A stretch of DNA of 64,000 nt from Enterococcus_E cecorum_C. Its GTDB lineage: Bacteria > Bacillota > Bacilli > Lactobacillales > Enterococcaceae. The notes under the pieces are model-generated. The model was not told where the DNA came from. It made no database searches and saw only the letters and a list, made by a program, of their open reading frames with translations. The translations under genes and the position numbers were made by a program. Where the stretch lies: the NCBI RefSeq assembly GCF_052119425.1, contig NZ_JBQKFH010000006.1, forward strand, positions 1 to 64,000. The letters are read 5' to 3'. This document shows positions 7,460-16,055 of this stretch, piece by piece; the stretch's first letter is position 1; every line of letters begins with the position of its first letter.

Positions 7460-8731
7460 TTAATTTATTAAACTAGCTAAATCTTCAAAGAAATGTGGAT
7501 AAGAAACGGCTACGGCTTCAGCCTTGTCTAATTCGACTATATTCTCTGTTAAAAGTGCAGCAATCTGTAACATCATACCAATGCGATGATCTCCTCGCGA
7601 ACTTACCTTTCCACCATGTAGTTGAACTGGACCATGAATAATCATGCCATCATCAGTTGGTTCAATATTCGCACCTAGTTTTTGTAGCTCTTCACAAGTT
7701 GCATCAATACGATTGGTTTCTTTTACTTTTAATTCTTGGGCATCTTTAATAATAGTTGTACCTTCAGCTTGTGTAGCTAATAAAGCAATGATTGGTAACT
7801 CATCAATTAAACGTGGGATGTCCGCCCCTTGGATAGTGGTTGCCTTAAGCGTAGACGAAGTAACAGTAATCGTCGCAGATTCATTCGCTTCATCGATTTC
7901 ACTGAGTTCAAATGTACCGCCCATTGCTTCTAACACATCTAAAATACCAGTACGCGTTGGATTAATCCCCACATTTTTTAAGACTACTTGACTGTTTTTC
8001 AAAATTGCGGCTGCCACGATAAAGAAAGCTGCTGATGAAATATCACCTGGCACAATCACTTCTTGACCAGTAAGTTGTTGTGGACCTGTAACACGAATCG
8101 TTTTTCCTGATACTTCAATCTCGCCGCCAAACTGTTTAATCATTTGTTCTGTATGATTTCTAGAAGGTTCTTTTTCAATAATGGTGGAAGTTCCTTGAGC
8201 TTGCAAGGCTGCAAAAATAATAGCTGATTTTACTTGAGCACTTGCGACGGGCATTTCATACGTGATGGGTGATAATTTTGCGCCTTGAATACTAATTGGC
8301 GGATATTGCGTATTTTCAAAGCCAACTAGATGAGCACCCATTTGATTGAGCGGTGCCATCACCCGTTGCATGGGACGACGATTTAAATATTCATCACCAA
8401 AAAGAGTTGTTTGAAAACTTGTTCCCGCTAATATCCCCATCATCAAACGGATACTTGTACCAGAATTACCTAAATCAATTGGACCCAAAGCTGGTTTTAA
8501 TCCTTCAAATCCCACTCCTTGAATAGTGATTGTTTGTCCATCATCTTCAATCGGAACCCCTAATTCTTTAAAGCCATTTAAAGTACTTAAACAATCTTCC
8601 CCACGCAGAAAATTCTTAACAGTTGTCGTGCCTTTTGCAATCGCCCCAAACATAATACTGCGATGGGAAATAGATTTATCAGCTGGAACTTCGATTTGAC
8701 CATTTAACTGTTTTGCACGTAGTAACTCCAT
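7460..8731 (-). CDS. aroA: 3-phosphoshikimate 1-carboxyvinyltransferase (EPSP synthase)
   Basis: A 423-residue enzyme that transfers enolpyruvyl from PEP to shikimate-3-phosphate, the sixth step of the shikimate pathway. The N-terminal PADKSISHRS block binds phosphate and PEP, LGNSGTSIRLMMG is the second signature, and the LNRRPM and SSRGDHRIGMML segments are conserved substrate-binding blocks. Full length. It sits between tyrA and the aroK-pheA fusion with short gaps, inside the aro operon. Confidence 0.96.
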   Translation of the reverse strand: MELLRAKQLNGQIEVPADKSISHRSIMFGAIAKGTTTVKNFLRGEDCLSTLNGFKELGVPIEDDGQTITIQGVGFEGLKPALGPIDLGNSGTSIRLMMGILAGTSFQTTLFGDEYLNRRPMQRVMAPLNQMGAHLVGFENTQYPPISIQGAKLSPITYEMPVASAQVKSAIIFAALQAQGTSTIIEKEPSRNHTEQMIKQFGGEIEVSGKTIRVTGPQQLTGQEVIVPGDISSAAFFIVAAAILKNSQVVLKNVGINPTRTGILDVLEAMGGTFELSEIDEANESATITVTSSTLKATTIQGADIPRLIDELPIIALLATQAEGTTIIKDAQELKVKETNRIDATCEELQKLGANIEPTDDGMIIHGPVQLHGGKVSSRGDHRIGMMLQIAALLTENIVELDKAEAVAVSYPHFFEDLASLIN

Positions 8732-8750
8732 AATATCCTTCTTTCTATCT

Positions 8751-9857
8751 TTACTTTACTCTACAATGATAAGGGGTATTGGCTTCGATACAGGCTTTAC
8801 CCGCTAAAAGATCGGCCTGATTCTTAAAGGAAACTTGTAAAACCCCGATAATATCTTCACGTGTTTCTAAAATCTTGATATTAATAATCGATAAATTGGC
8901 TTGCCCTAATAAAGTGGTTACTTCAGCAATGACCCCTGGTTTATCTGGCACATCAATGAATAAATCATGGAAAGCCGGAATCGCACCATTACTATGAACC
9001 GGCAAGCGATCTCTGGTATCTTTCGCATTTTCAAAAAACTGATAAATTTGTGTTTGATTATCAGATGTTAACCAAGACTTTACTTCAGCCATTTTTTCTT
9101 GCCATTGATCAATCAAATGAATTAAAGACGTTTGATTACTCAATAAAATATCTGTCCACATTTTAGGATCTGAAGAAGCAATCCGTGTGATATCTCTAAA
9201 TCCGCCAGCAGCTAATCTTTTGGCATGCGGATGAAGTTGATTAAATTGATCCGCTTGATTCACCAAAGCTGCGGCAATAATATGCGGTAAATGGCTAAGC
9301 ATCGCCGTAATCTCATCGTGCTCTTGCGGTGTTAAAATAATTTGTTTGGCTCTTGTCCCACTAAATAAATCTGTTAATTCAGCTACACGCGGATTTTGTT
9401 TATCAAATGGGGTGAAAATATAATAAGCATTTTCAAAAAGATTCACATCGCTTGCTTGAATCCCTGATTTATGTGAGCCTGCCATAGGATGTCCACCGAT
9501 AAAATCAAAATTTAAGGTCTGCGCAAATTCACTAATTTCACACTTGGTACTACCTGCATCTGTAACTAAAACTGAGTCTTTTAAGGAATATTGATTTAAT
9601 TGTTTTAGATAATCCAAGGAAATCTTAACAGGCACTGCTAACAAGATAATATCTGAAGTTTGCGCAGCTTCCTGTAAGTTTTGGGTAAATTCATCAATAA
9701 CTCCTCGTTTGACCGCTGTTTTCCCAGAAGTAAGATTAGCATCAAAACCAATAATGTGATAATCCGGATGAGCAAGTCGAATGCATTTGGCTAAAGATCC
9801 TCCGATTAAACCTAGACCTATCACTAGAATTTGCTTAGTATGCTTTAAGGTATTCAC
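8751..9857 (-). CDS. tyrA: Prephenate dehydrogenase
   Basis: A 368-residue NAD-dependent enzyme that oxidatively decarboxylates prephenate to 4-hydroxyphenylpyruvate, committing flux to tyrosine. The Rossmann motif GLGLIGGSLAK is at 14-24. GGHPMAGSHKSG carries the conserved His of the active site, and LSHLPHIIAAAL follows. A C-terminal ACT-like domain (about 295-366, FIDVPDKPGVIAEV) probably provides feedback control by Tyr. It opens with GTG at 9857 and overlaps the end of aroC by 23 bp, so translation is likely coupled. Confidence 0.94.
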   Translation of the reverse strand: MNTLKHTKQILVIGLGLIGGSLAKCIRLAHPDYHIIGFDANLTSGKTAVKRGVIDEFTQNLQEAAQTSDIILLAVPVKISLDYLKQLNQYSLKDSVLVTDAGSTKCEISEFAQTLNFDFIGGHPMAGSHKSGIQASDVNLFENAYYIFTPFDKQNPRVAELTDLFSGTRAKQIILTPQEHDEITAMLSHLPHIIAAALVNQADQFNQLHPHAKRLAAGGFRDITRIASSDPKMWTDILLSNQTSLIHLIDQWQEKMAEVKSWLTSDNQTQIYQFFENAKDTRDRLPVHSNGAIPAFHDLFIDVPDKPGVIAEVTTLLGQANLSIINIKILETREDIIGVLQVSFKNQADLLAGKACIEANTPYHCRVK

Positions 9858-11001
9858 GATAACGACTAACCTCTTCTACTAATTCTTCAAAGGAATCACT
9901 GGCGAATTTTTCTAATATTTCACTAGCTACCACAGTTGCCACGACATTTTCACAAACCACACTAGCCGCTGGGACTGCCGTTGAATCTGAGCGTTCGATA
10001 CTTGCTTTGTATGGTTCTTTGGTATCAATATCCACACTCAGTAATGGTTTATACAAAGTAGGAATTGGTTTCATCACACCACGTACAATCAATGTTTCTC
10101 CATTTGTCATACCGCCTTCAAAACCACCTAAACGATTGGTTTTACGGGTATAGCCATTTTCTTGGTCCCATTGAATTTCATCCATGACTTGAGAGCCTGG
10201 TAAGTTTGCCATCTCAAAACCGATCCCAAATTCGACCGCTTTAAAGGCATTGATGCTGACTACTGCTTGGGCAATTTTTGCATCTAGTTTTTTATCCCAT
10301 TGTACATAGCTACCTAATCCAGCAGGGACATTAGCCAATTGTACTTCCACAATTCCGCCAATCGTATCGCCATTTTTCTTGGTTTGGTCGATTAAGTTTT
10401 TCATCGCTTGTTCCACACTTGGATCAATGACGCGTAATTCTGACTTTTCTGAGATGGCTTTGATTTCAGCCACGCTTGGATAATTTTCTGGATTGACGCT
10501 AATGCCACCTAGTTTTACAACATGGCCAGCAACAGTAATATCTAGTAAAGACAATAATTTCTTACATACCGCACCAATTGCCACGCGCATCGTTGTTTCA
10601 CGCGCGGAGGAACGTTCCAATACATTACGCAAATCATGATGATGATACTTCATACCACCTACTAAATCCGCATGTCCAGGACGAGGTTTAGCCACCCGAC
10701 GCAAATGACGTTCCTTTTCTTCAACTTCACTGACACTCATGACCGTTGTCCAGTTTTTCCAGTCTTTATTTTCAACGACTAAAGTTACCGGCGAACCCAA
10801 AGTCTTACCATGTCTAACACCAGAAGTAATGCGAACTTGATCTTTTTCAATTAACATTCTGCCACCACGACCATAACCGGTTTGTCGTCTTGCTAATTCT
10901 ATATTGATATCTTCTACTGTTAAAGGCATGCCCGCAGGTAATCCTTCAATAATTGCTGTCAACTCTGGTCCGTGTGATTCTCCAGCTGTAAAGTAGCGCA
11001 T
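9835..11001 (-). CDS. aroC: Chorismate synthase
   Basis: A 388-residue enzyme that uses reduced FMN to form chorismate from EPSP, the last common step. All three family signatures are visible: GESHGPELTAIIEGLPAG near the N terminus, RHGKTLGSPVTL with RPGHADLVGG and the SSARETTMRVA block, and RSDSTAVPAA towards the C terminus. Full length, 3 nt behind aroB and overlapping tyrA. The flavin reductase it needs is not encoded here. Confidence 0.96.
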   Translation of the reverse strand: MRYFTAGESHGPELTAIIEGLPAGMPLTVEDINIELARRQTGYGRGGRMLIEKDQVRITSGVRHGKTLGSPVTLVVENKDWKNWTTVMSVSEVEEKERHLRRVAKPRPGHADLVGGMKYHHHDLRNVLERSSARETTMRVAIGAVCKKLLSLLDITVAGHVVKLGGISVNPENYPSVAEIKAISEKSELRVIDPSVEQAMKNLIDQTKKNGDTIGGIVEVQLANVPAGLGSYVQWDKKLDAKIAQAVVSINAFKAVEFGIGFEMANLPGSQVMDEIQWDQENGYTRKTNRLGGFEGGMTNGETLIVRGVMKPIPTLYKPLLSVDIDTKEPYKASIERSDSTAVPAASVVCENVVATVVASEILEKFASDSFEELVEEVSRYREYLKAY

Positions 11002-11004
11002 AAA

Positions 11005-12072
11005 TTAATTCTCTCCTTTAATGTATTCTTTAATATTCTCTATTGGAATTGGCGTGATTTGTGCTTGGCCAATTTCTTTTAAGGTAATAATCTTCAATTG
11101 ATTGCCACGCGCTTTTTTATCATGCGTAATTGCCGTATAAATTGCTTGTGCATCTAAGTCAGGATAGCTCGTTGGTAAATGGAATCTTTCTAGCATGGCT
11201 TTTAACGCTTGAGTAGAATTCTCAGGTGAAAGTCCAAGCGCTTCAGCATGCGAATTGATCATCATCATCCCGATTGCTACTCCTTCACCGTGACTGACCA
11301 CACCATAACCTGCTGTATTTTCAATGGCATGTCCAATGGTATGACCAAAATTCAAAGTTAAGCGACTTCCATGATCAAAAACATCTTCTTCAACGACTTT
11401 TTTCTTCACGTTTAATGCTGCCGTAATGACTTTTTCGGCATGGTTTAATAAATCATGTTCATCAGAAAGCATCCCTAAAAATTCCCAAAGCACTTTATCC
11501 GCAATCGCCGCAGATTTGACAATTTCAGCAATTCCTTCACGAATCCGGCGGTCATCTAAGGTTTTCAATACAAAAGGATCAATTAAGACGCCATCAGGTT
11601 GGGCAAAGGTTCCCACTAAATTTTTTGCCTTTTGGGTATTGACGGCTGTTTTTCCACCAATACTGGAATCAACTTGAGCTAAAAGTGTGGTTGGAATTTG
11701 CAAGAAATGAAGGCCACGCATAAAGGTTGAAGCCACAAAACCAGCTAAATCGCCTACTACGCCACCACCTAAGGCAATAATTCCATCACTTCTAGTAAAG
11801 CCTAAATCGGCTAATTGATCATATAAATCACTAGCACATTGTAAAGACTTAGATTTTTCTCCAGCCGGAACCACCAATACTTCTGCTTCAAAGCCAACGC
11901 CATTTAATTCTTGCTTGACTTTGTCTGCATATAATTTTTCTACATTGCTATCCGTAATAATGGCAATTTTTTGCTCTTTCCATAAAGATTTCACCCATTG
12001 ACCACAGTTATCTAACGCACCTTTTTTAACTATAATTTGATAACTATGATTTGGTAAATTGACTGCTAACAT
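11005..12072 (-). CDS. aroB: 3-dehydroquinate synthase
   Basis: A 355-residue NAD- and metal-dependent cyclase converting DAHP to 3-dehydroquinate. The NAD-binding GGGVVGDLAGFVASTFMRG and IPTTLLAQVDSSIGGKTAVN blocks are intact. Metal ligands can be seen as Glu in REGIAEIVK, His in NFGHTIGHAIE and His in SHGEGVAIGM. It follows the DAHP synthase gene by 11 nt and precedes aroC by 3 nt in the aro operon. Confidence 0.96.
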   Translation of the reverse strand: MLAVNLPNHSYQIIVKKGALDNCGQWVKSLWKEQKIAIITDSNVEKLYADKVKQELNGVGFEAEVLVVPAGEKSKSLQCASDLYDQLADLGFTRSDGIIALGGGVVGDLAGFVASTFMRGLHFLQIPTTLLAQVDSSIGGKTAVNTQKAKNLVGTFAQPDGVLIDPFVLKTLDDRRIREGIAEIVKSAAIADKVLWEFLGMLSDEHDLLNHAEKVITAALNVKKKVVEEDVFDHGSRLTLNFGHTIGHAIENTAGYGVVSHGEGVAIGMMMINSHAEALGLSPENSTQALKAMLERFHLPTSYPDLDAQAIYTAITHDKKARGNQLKIITLKEIGQAQITPIPIENIKEYIKGEN

Positions 12073-12083
12073 AAAATCGCCCC

Positions 12084-13109
12084 TTAAGCTTCAATTTGTT
12101 TAATTTTCTTCATTGCATCCACTAAAATATTGACTTCTTTCATCATTTGCAAATAGGTCTTTTCATTTAATGATTGCATGCCATCTGACCAGGCATTTTG
12201 TGGATCTGGATGAATTTCAACAATCATCCCATCAGCACCAGCAGCAACCCCAGCTCTTGCCATCGGAGTGACTAAATCCCACACACCGGTACCATGACTT
12301 GGATCAACAATGATTGGAAAATGACTTAATTTTTTGATTAATGGTACAGCACTCAAGTCGAACGTATTTCTTGTAGCTGTTTCATAAGTTCGAATACCAC
12401 GTTCAATAAAGATAACCGGACTTTTTTCTTCAACTGCAATATACTCTGCTGCATTTAACCACTCATCTATTGTACCAGAAATGCCACGTTTTAGGCCAAT
12501 AGGTTTACCTGTTTTCCCAACCGCAGATAATAATTTAAAGTTTTGCATATTACGAGCACCGATTTGAATAATATCACTGTAATGAGCAACCATATCTATA
12601 TGGGCTTCATCCATCACTTCAGTAATGACTTTCATATCAAACTCATCCGCTGCTTGACGAATATATTTCAAACCTTCTTCGCCTAACCCTTGGAAAGCAT
12701 AAGGAGACGTTCTTGGTTTAAAAGCACCACCACGTAAGATTTTCGCTCCACCCGCTTTAGCCATTCTTGCTGTTTCACGAATTTGCTCTAAACCTTCAAT
12801 CGAACATGGGCCTGCCATAGTAACAAAAGAACCATCGCCTATTTTCACACCATCCACATCAACCACCGTATCTTGTGGGTGGAATTCACGTGAAGTTAAT
12901 TTATAAGTGTTCGAAATGCGCATGGTTTTTTCAACACCTTCATAACTTAAAAAGGCCACATCTTGAATAGAACGTGTATCACCAATCAAACCTAAAACAA
13001 CTTGTTCACTTCCTTGGTTTAATTGATAGGTTAATCCTTCCGCTTCCACTCTTTGAATCACTTTGTTTAATTGTTCTTTTGTTGCTCTTGGTTTCATAAT
13101 AATAATCAT
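12084..13109 (-). CDS. aroF: 3-deoxy-7-phosphoheptulonate (DAHP) synthase, type I beta
   Basis: A 341-residue enzyme condensing PEP and erythrose-4-phosphate, the entry step of the shikimate pathway. An N-terminal ferredoxin-like regulatory domain (1-70, MIIIMKPRATKEQLNKVI) precedes the catalytic barrel with GPCSIE, GGAFKPRTSPYAFQGLG, VDPSHGTG and the metal-binding DP residues of EIHPDP. The ATG at 13109, with AAAGGATG upstream, is the right start; an open frame reaching 13190 only adds sequence overlapping aroE. The N-terminal domain suggests feedback control. Genes of this type are called aroA in Bacillus and aroF or aroG elsewhere, so the symbol is a convention. Confidence 0.93.
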   Translation of the reverse strand: MIIIMKPRATKEQLNKVIQRVEAEGLTYQLNQGSEQVVLGLIGDTRSIQDVAFLSYEGVEKTMRISNTYKLTSREFHPQDTVVDVDGVKIGDGSFVTMAGPCSIEGLEQIRETARMAKAGGAKILRGGAFKPRTSPYAFQGLGEEGLKYIRQAADEFDMKVITEVMDEAHIDMVAHYSDIIQIGARNMQNFKLLSAVGKTGKPIGLKRGISGTIDEWLNAAEYIAVEEKSPVIFIERGIRTYETATRNTFDLSAVPLIKKLSHFPIIVDPSHGTGVWDLVTPMARAGVAAGADGMIVEIHPDPQNAWSDGMQSLNEKTYLQMMKEVNILVDAMKKIKQIEA

Positions 13110-13138
13110 TTGACCAACATCCTTTCTATTTTTCCTTT

Positions 13139-14005
13139 TTAAAATAAATGTTCCTTCACATAATCTACTGGCATCTCTTGGTTTGTCCATAATTTAAATG
13201 CAGCTGCGCCCTGATGTAACAACATGCCAAGTCCATTGATCGTCAACGCGCCTTTTGCTGCAGCCACTTTTAACAATTTGGTTTCTCGTGGATGATAAAT
13301 GGCATCATACACAGGTAAATCTGATCTTAAAACTTCTTTATCAATTGGTAGCTCATCAACATTCGGGTACATCCCAACACTTGTTGCATTGACCAATAAT
13401 TGACTCTTGTTCACTGCTTGATAAACAAGTGCTTGATCTTCAAGTGAAATGAGCTCAATTGGACAATTCGTTGCTTGCATAATTGCCTGCATTTTTTCTT
13501 GATAAGTTTTAAAATGACTACTTGGACGATTAAGTACATAGATTTGTTTTACACCATCTAAGGCCGCTTGGGTAATCATCGCCGTAGCTGCTCCGCCTGC
13601 ACCAATGATGGTCATCGTTTGTCCAATGATATCAATTTGATTTTCGGCAAGACTAGCCATAAATCCGATACCATCTGTATTATGACCGATTAATTTTCCC
13701 TCATGATTCACAATAGTATTAATTGCTCCGATGATTTTGGCTGCTGGCGAAAGTTCGTCCACGTAATCTAGTGCAGCAACCTTATGGGGCATAGATAAAT
13801 TTACCCCTAACATTTGCATATTACGAATAGCTTGAATTTGTGTGGGTAAAGCTTCTTTTGTTACTTCAAACGCTAGATAGACCGCATCAATTCCTAATTT
13901 TGAAAAGCTTAAATTATGCATTTTAGGAGATAAACTGTGACGAGCAGGATTAGCATAAAAACCAACCAATCTTGTTTGTCCACTGATTTCTTCAATACTT
14001 TTCAT
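13139..14005 (-). CDS. aroE: Shikimate 5-dehydrogenase
   Basis: A 288-residue NADP-dependent reductase making shikimate from 3-dehydroshikimate. The substrate site LVGFYANPARHSLSPKMHN, the catalytic Lys in NLSMPHKVAALDYVD, the TDGIGF segment and the cofactor motif GAGGAATAM are all present. It is the first enzyme gene of the aro operon. Its GAAGGAGG ribosome binding site lies directly behind the second leader terminator, so translation depends on readthrough of both hairpins. Confidence 0.95.
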   Translation of the reverse strand: MKSIEEISGQTRLVGFYANPARHSLSPKMHNLSFSKLGIDAVYLAFEVTKEALPTQIQAIRNMQMLGVNLSMPHKVAALDYVDELSPAAKIIGAINTIVNHEGKLIGHNTDGIGFMASLAENQIDIIGQTMTIIGAGGAATAMITQAALDGVKQIYVLNRPSSHFKTYQEKMQAIMQATNCPIELISLEDQALVYQAVNKSQLLVNATSVGMYPNVDELPIDKEVLRSDLPVYDAIYHPRETKLLKVAAAKGALTINGLGMLLHQGAAAFKLWTNQEMPVDYVKEHLF

Positions 14006-14026
14006 GTTTTCCCTCCTTCAAAAAAT

Positions 14027-14071
14027 AAAAAACGTACACTTTAAATGTCTACAACAATCAAAGTGTACGTT
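14027..14071 (-). terminator. Second (proximal) terminator of the aro leader
   Basis: A perfect 12-bp stem (AACGTACACTTT at 14060-14071 with its complement at 14031-14042) is followed by a six-T tract. The loop holds GATTGTTG (14052-14059), exactly complementary to CAACAATC (14092-14099) in the loop of the upstream terminator. It lies 22 nt before the aroE start codon, within the transcript. Confidence 0.85.
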
Positions 14072-14076
14072 AAAAG

Positions 14077-14115
14077 AAAAAAGCCACTGTAGATTGTTGC
14101 GATCTCTACGTGGCT
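14077..14115 (-). terminator. First terminator (attenuator hairpin) of the aro leader
   Basis: AGCCACGTAGA (14105-14115) pairs with TCTACAGTGGCT with one bulged A, followed by TTTTTT. The 5' arm TAGCCA can instead pair with TGGCTA at 14139-14144, the proposed antiterminator. Confidence 0.85.
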
Positions 14116-14198
14116 AGTGTATGCAAGATTAAATGCTTTAGCCATCATAGATACAAACATACTTTTCGTTTGTACCCATAATGAATATGAATACAAAC

Positions 14199-14255
14199 CT
14201 ATCTAAAATAGCTAAAGTAAAAATTATTCAGTTTTTGCGGATTATTCTTTTTCAT
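14199..14255 (-). CDS. aro operon leader peptide, 18 residues, Phe/Tyr-rich
   Basis: A short ORF, MKKNNPQKLNNFYFSYFR, sits 36 nt downstream of a strong promoter. TTGGAG ends 9 nt before its ATG. Five of the last seven residues are Phe or Tyr, placed just before the stop codon, and there is no Trp. That composition matches an operon whose branch enzymes are TyrA and PheA. Its probable role is as a sensor of charged tRNA-Phe and tRNA-Tyr, not as a functional protein. It is the same length as the trpX leader peptide and, like it, ends in Arg. Confidence 0.85.
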   Translation of the reverse strand: MKKNNPQKLNNFYFSYFR

Positions 14256-14290
14256 ATCGATTCGCTCCAAACTGATGTAAGATTGATAAC

Positions 14291-14319
14291 AGTATAAGCC
14301 GTGTACACGCAATTGTCAA
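14291..14319 (-). promoter_or_regulatory. Sigma-A type promoter of the aro operon
   Basis: Consensus -35 TTGACA (14314-14319), 17-nt spacer and -10 TATACT (14291-14296) on the minus strand. It lies between the trpZ stop and the aro leader ORF. No terminator hairpin separates trpZ from this promoter. Confidence 0.85.
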
Positions 14320-14367
14320 TACGGAAAATGAGAAATTGTTAAAAAAAGTGAAAAATAAATGAATAAA

Positions 14368-15135
14368 CTAAATAAAGTCATCTTCAAAAAAGTGTAAAAC
14401 TTCATTCATCGTCAATTTCGCTTTTTCTTCATTTGATAAATCCTTAATAATCTTCCCTTTTTTCAATACAATTAAACGATTACCATATTTCAGTGCGTCT
14501 TCCATGCGATGGGTAATCATCATACAAGTTAATTGCTTTTGTTCTACAATTTCAGCTGTTAAATGCATTAATTGTTTGGCTGTTTTTGGATCCAGTGCCG
14601 CTGTATGTTCATCGAGCAATAATAATTTAGGTGATTGGATAGTGGCCATTAATAAACTTAAGGCTTGTCTTTGTCCGCCAGATAAATCACCGGTCGCACT
14701 TTGCAGATGGGCTTCGAGTCCATTTCCGATTTGGGCACATAATTGATAGAATTCCTCTTGATATTGACTAAGTTTTCTTAACTTTAAGCTCCGTTTTTGC
14801 CCACGGAATTTTGCTAATAATAAATTTTCAGCCACAGTCATTCTAGGTGCAGTTCCCATTTTGGGGTCTTGGAAAACACGAGCAATAAAAGGTGCTCTTA
14901 ATTCTTCACTAAGATGCGTGACTTCTTGATTATCGATAAAAATCTTACCTAAAGTAGCTGGTAAACTCCCCGAAATCGTATTAAAAAGTGTACTCTTGCC
15001 GGCACCATTTCCTCCTAAGACCGTCACAAAATCACCGGCATTAACCTGAAAATCAATATGATCCAATAGTACTTTTTCTTCATTGCTACCATTATGAATG
15101 ATTTTAGTAATATTTTCTAATCGTAACATACTCAT
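14368..15135 (-). CDS. trpZ: ABC transporter ATP-binding protein of a tryptophan importer
   Basis: A 255-residue ATPase energising the importer encoded by the two genes upstream. Walker A GGNGAGKST (40-48), Q-loop RVFQDP, signature LSGGQRQAL and Walker B LLLLDEHTAAL followed by the switch His in MITHRM are complete. It belongs to the COG1101-type ATPases that pair with ABC_sub_bind lipoproteins. Its ATG overlaps the stop codon of the permease gene (ATGA), so they are translationally coupled. Tryptophan specificity is inferred from the Trp-containing leader peptide and the known trpXYZ type. Confidence 0.88.
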   Translation of the reverse strand: MSMLRLENITKIIHNGSNEEKVLLDHIDFQVNAGDFVTVLGGNGAGKSTLFNTISGSLPATLGKIFIDNQEVTHLSEELRAPFIARVFQDPKMGTAPRMTVAENLLLAKFRGQKRSLKLRKLSQYQEEFYQLCAQIGNGLEAHLQSATGDLSGGQRQALSLLMATIQSPKLLLLDEHTAALDPKTAKQLMHLTAEIVEQKQLTCMMITHRMEDALKYGNRLIVLKKGKIIKDLSNEEKAKLTMNEVLHFFEDDFI

Positions 15136-16016
15136 TTACTCATCCCCTCTAAACCTGTCTTTAAGTTCAACGCTTTTCTCAATTGTGGAATTAATAGACA
15201 AATCGCTAATATCATGGATGAGAAAATCTTGATGTAGGTTGTAGGAAAACCAACCTTAATAACGAATAGAATCAATAATTGATAAATAATACTACCAATC
15301 ACAATGGCTATTAAACGTTCAAATAAAGTTAAATTTCCATATAATACTTCACCAATGATAATCGAAGCCAAACCAATAACGATTACCCCTACCCCTTTAG
15401 AAACATCTGCATAACCATCGTGTTGCGCAATTAAGGCTCCAGATAAAGCAATCACGCCATTAGACAAAACTAAACCTAAAATTTTCATCGCATCTGTATG
15501 GATTCCTAATGATTTGGCCATCGTTTCATTATCACCCGTCGCAATATAGGCTTGTCCTAAATGGGTATCAAAGAAGAAATATAATAATGCAACGATAATT
15601 GCAACAATGATGAAGCCCATAAAAACAATATCAAAATAATCTGGAAGAGGCATCTTATTAAAAAAGTCAAAAAGTCGCTGTTGGTGCAATAATGAAAGGT
15701 TTGGGGACTGCATCACAAATAGCATTACAGAATTTAGCCCAGACATGACTAAAATTCCTGCTAAAATAACCGGTATTTTGCCTTTCGTATAAAGCAAGCC
15801 CGTCACTAGCCCAGCCCCCATTCCAGCTAAAATTCCTAATAGAGTCGCTAATATTGGGGAAATCCCATGCGTAATTGCTGTAACACAGACTGCCCCACCC
15901 AAAGGAAATGAACCTTCTGTCGTCATATCCGGGAAATTTAAAATACGATAAGTCATAAAGATACCTAGACCAAGGACACTCCATAAAAGCCCTTGACCAA
16001 TTGCTGAAATAATCAT
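15132..16016 (-). CDS. trpY: ABC transporter permease of a tryptophan importer
   Basis: A 294-residue inner-membrane permease with about eight hydrophobic helices, of the same broad class as branched-chain amino acid permeases (TEGSFPLGGAVCV, ALSGALIAQHDGYADVSKGVGVIVIGLASIIIGE). The start is ATG 16016, preceded by GGAGG at 5 nt; the TTG at 16028 is part of that ribosome binding site. It lies 84 nt behind trpX with a strong stem-loop in the gap, and overlaps trpZ by 4 nt. Confidence 0.88.
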   Translation of the reverse strand: MIISAIGQGLLWSVLGLGIFMTYRILNFPDMTTEGSFPLGGAVCVTAITHGISPILATLLGILAGMGAGLVTGLLYTKGKIPVILAGILVMSGLNSVMLFVMQSPNLSLLHQQRLFDFFNKMPLPDYFDIVFMGFIIVAIIVALLYFFFDTHLGQAYIATGDNETMAKSLGIHTDAMKILGLVLSNGVIALSGALIAQHDGYADVSKGVGVIVIGLASIIIGEVLYGNLTLFERLIAIVIGSIIYQLLILFVIKVGFPTTYIKIFSSMILAICLLIPQLRKALNLKTGLEGMSK

Positions 16017-16055
16017 TTTAACCTCCAAGCGTTATCATCAAAAAAATTTAAAATA

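Larger units (their letters stand above)
14077..14284 (-). promoter_or_regulatory. Leader-peptide (ribosome-mediated) attenuator of the aro operon
   Basis: The transcript starts near 14284. Region 1 (CTTTAGCTAT, 14208-14217) lies inside the Tyr/Phe codons of the leader ORF and is complementary to region 2 (ATGGCTAAAG, 14136-14145), with the GTTTGTATTC/GGGTACAAAC hairpin enclosed between them. Region 2 can alternatively pair with region 3 (TAGCCA, 14111-14116), which otherwise forms the terminator with region 4. A ribosome stalled on Phe or Tyr codons would mask region 1, free region 2 and prevent termination. This is the classical trp/phe attenuation layout. I see no T-box sequence (AGGGTGGNACCGCG) on this strand. 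Pairings were found by eye and not folded. Confidence 0.85.

Noticed and set aside
14027..14290. T-box riboswitch upstream of aroE
   Set aside because: I looked for AGGGTGGNACCGCG and a specifier stem on the minus strand and found neither; the leader ORF with alternative stems explains the region.
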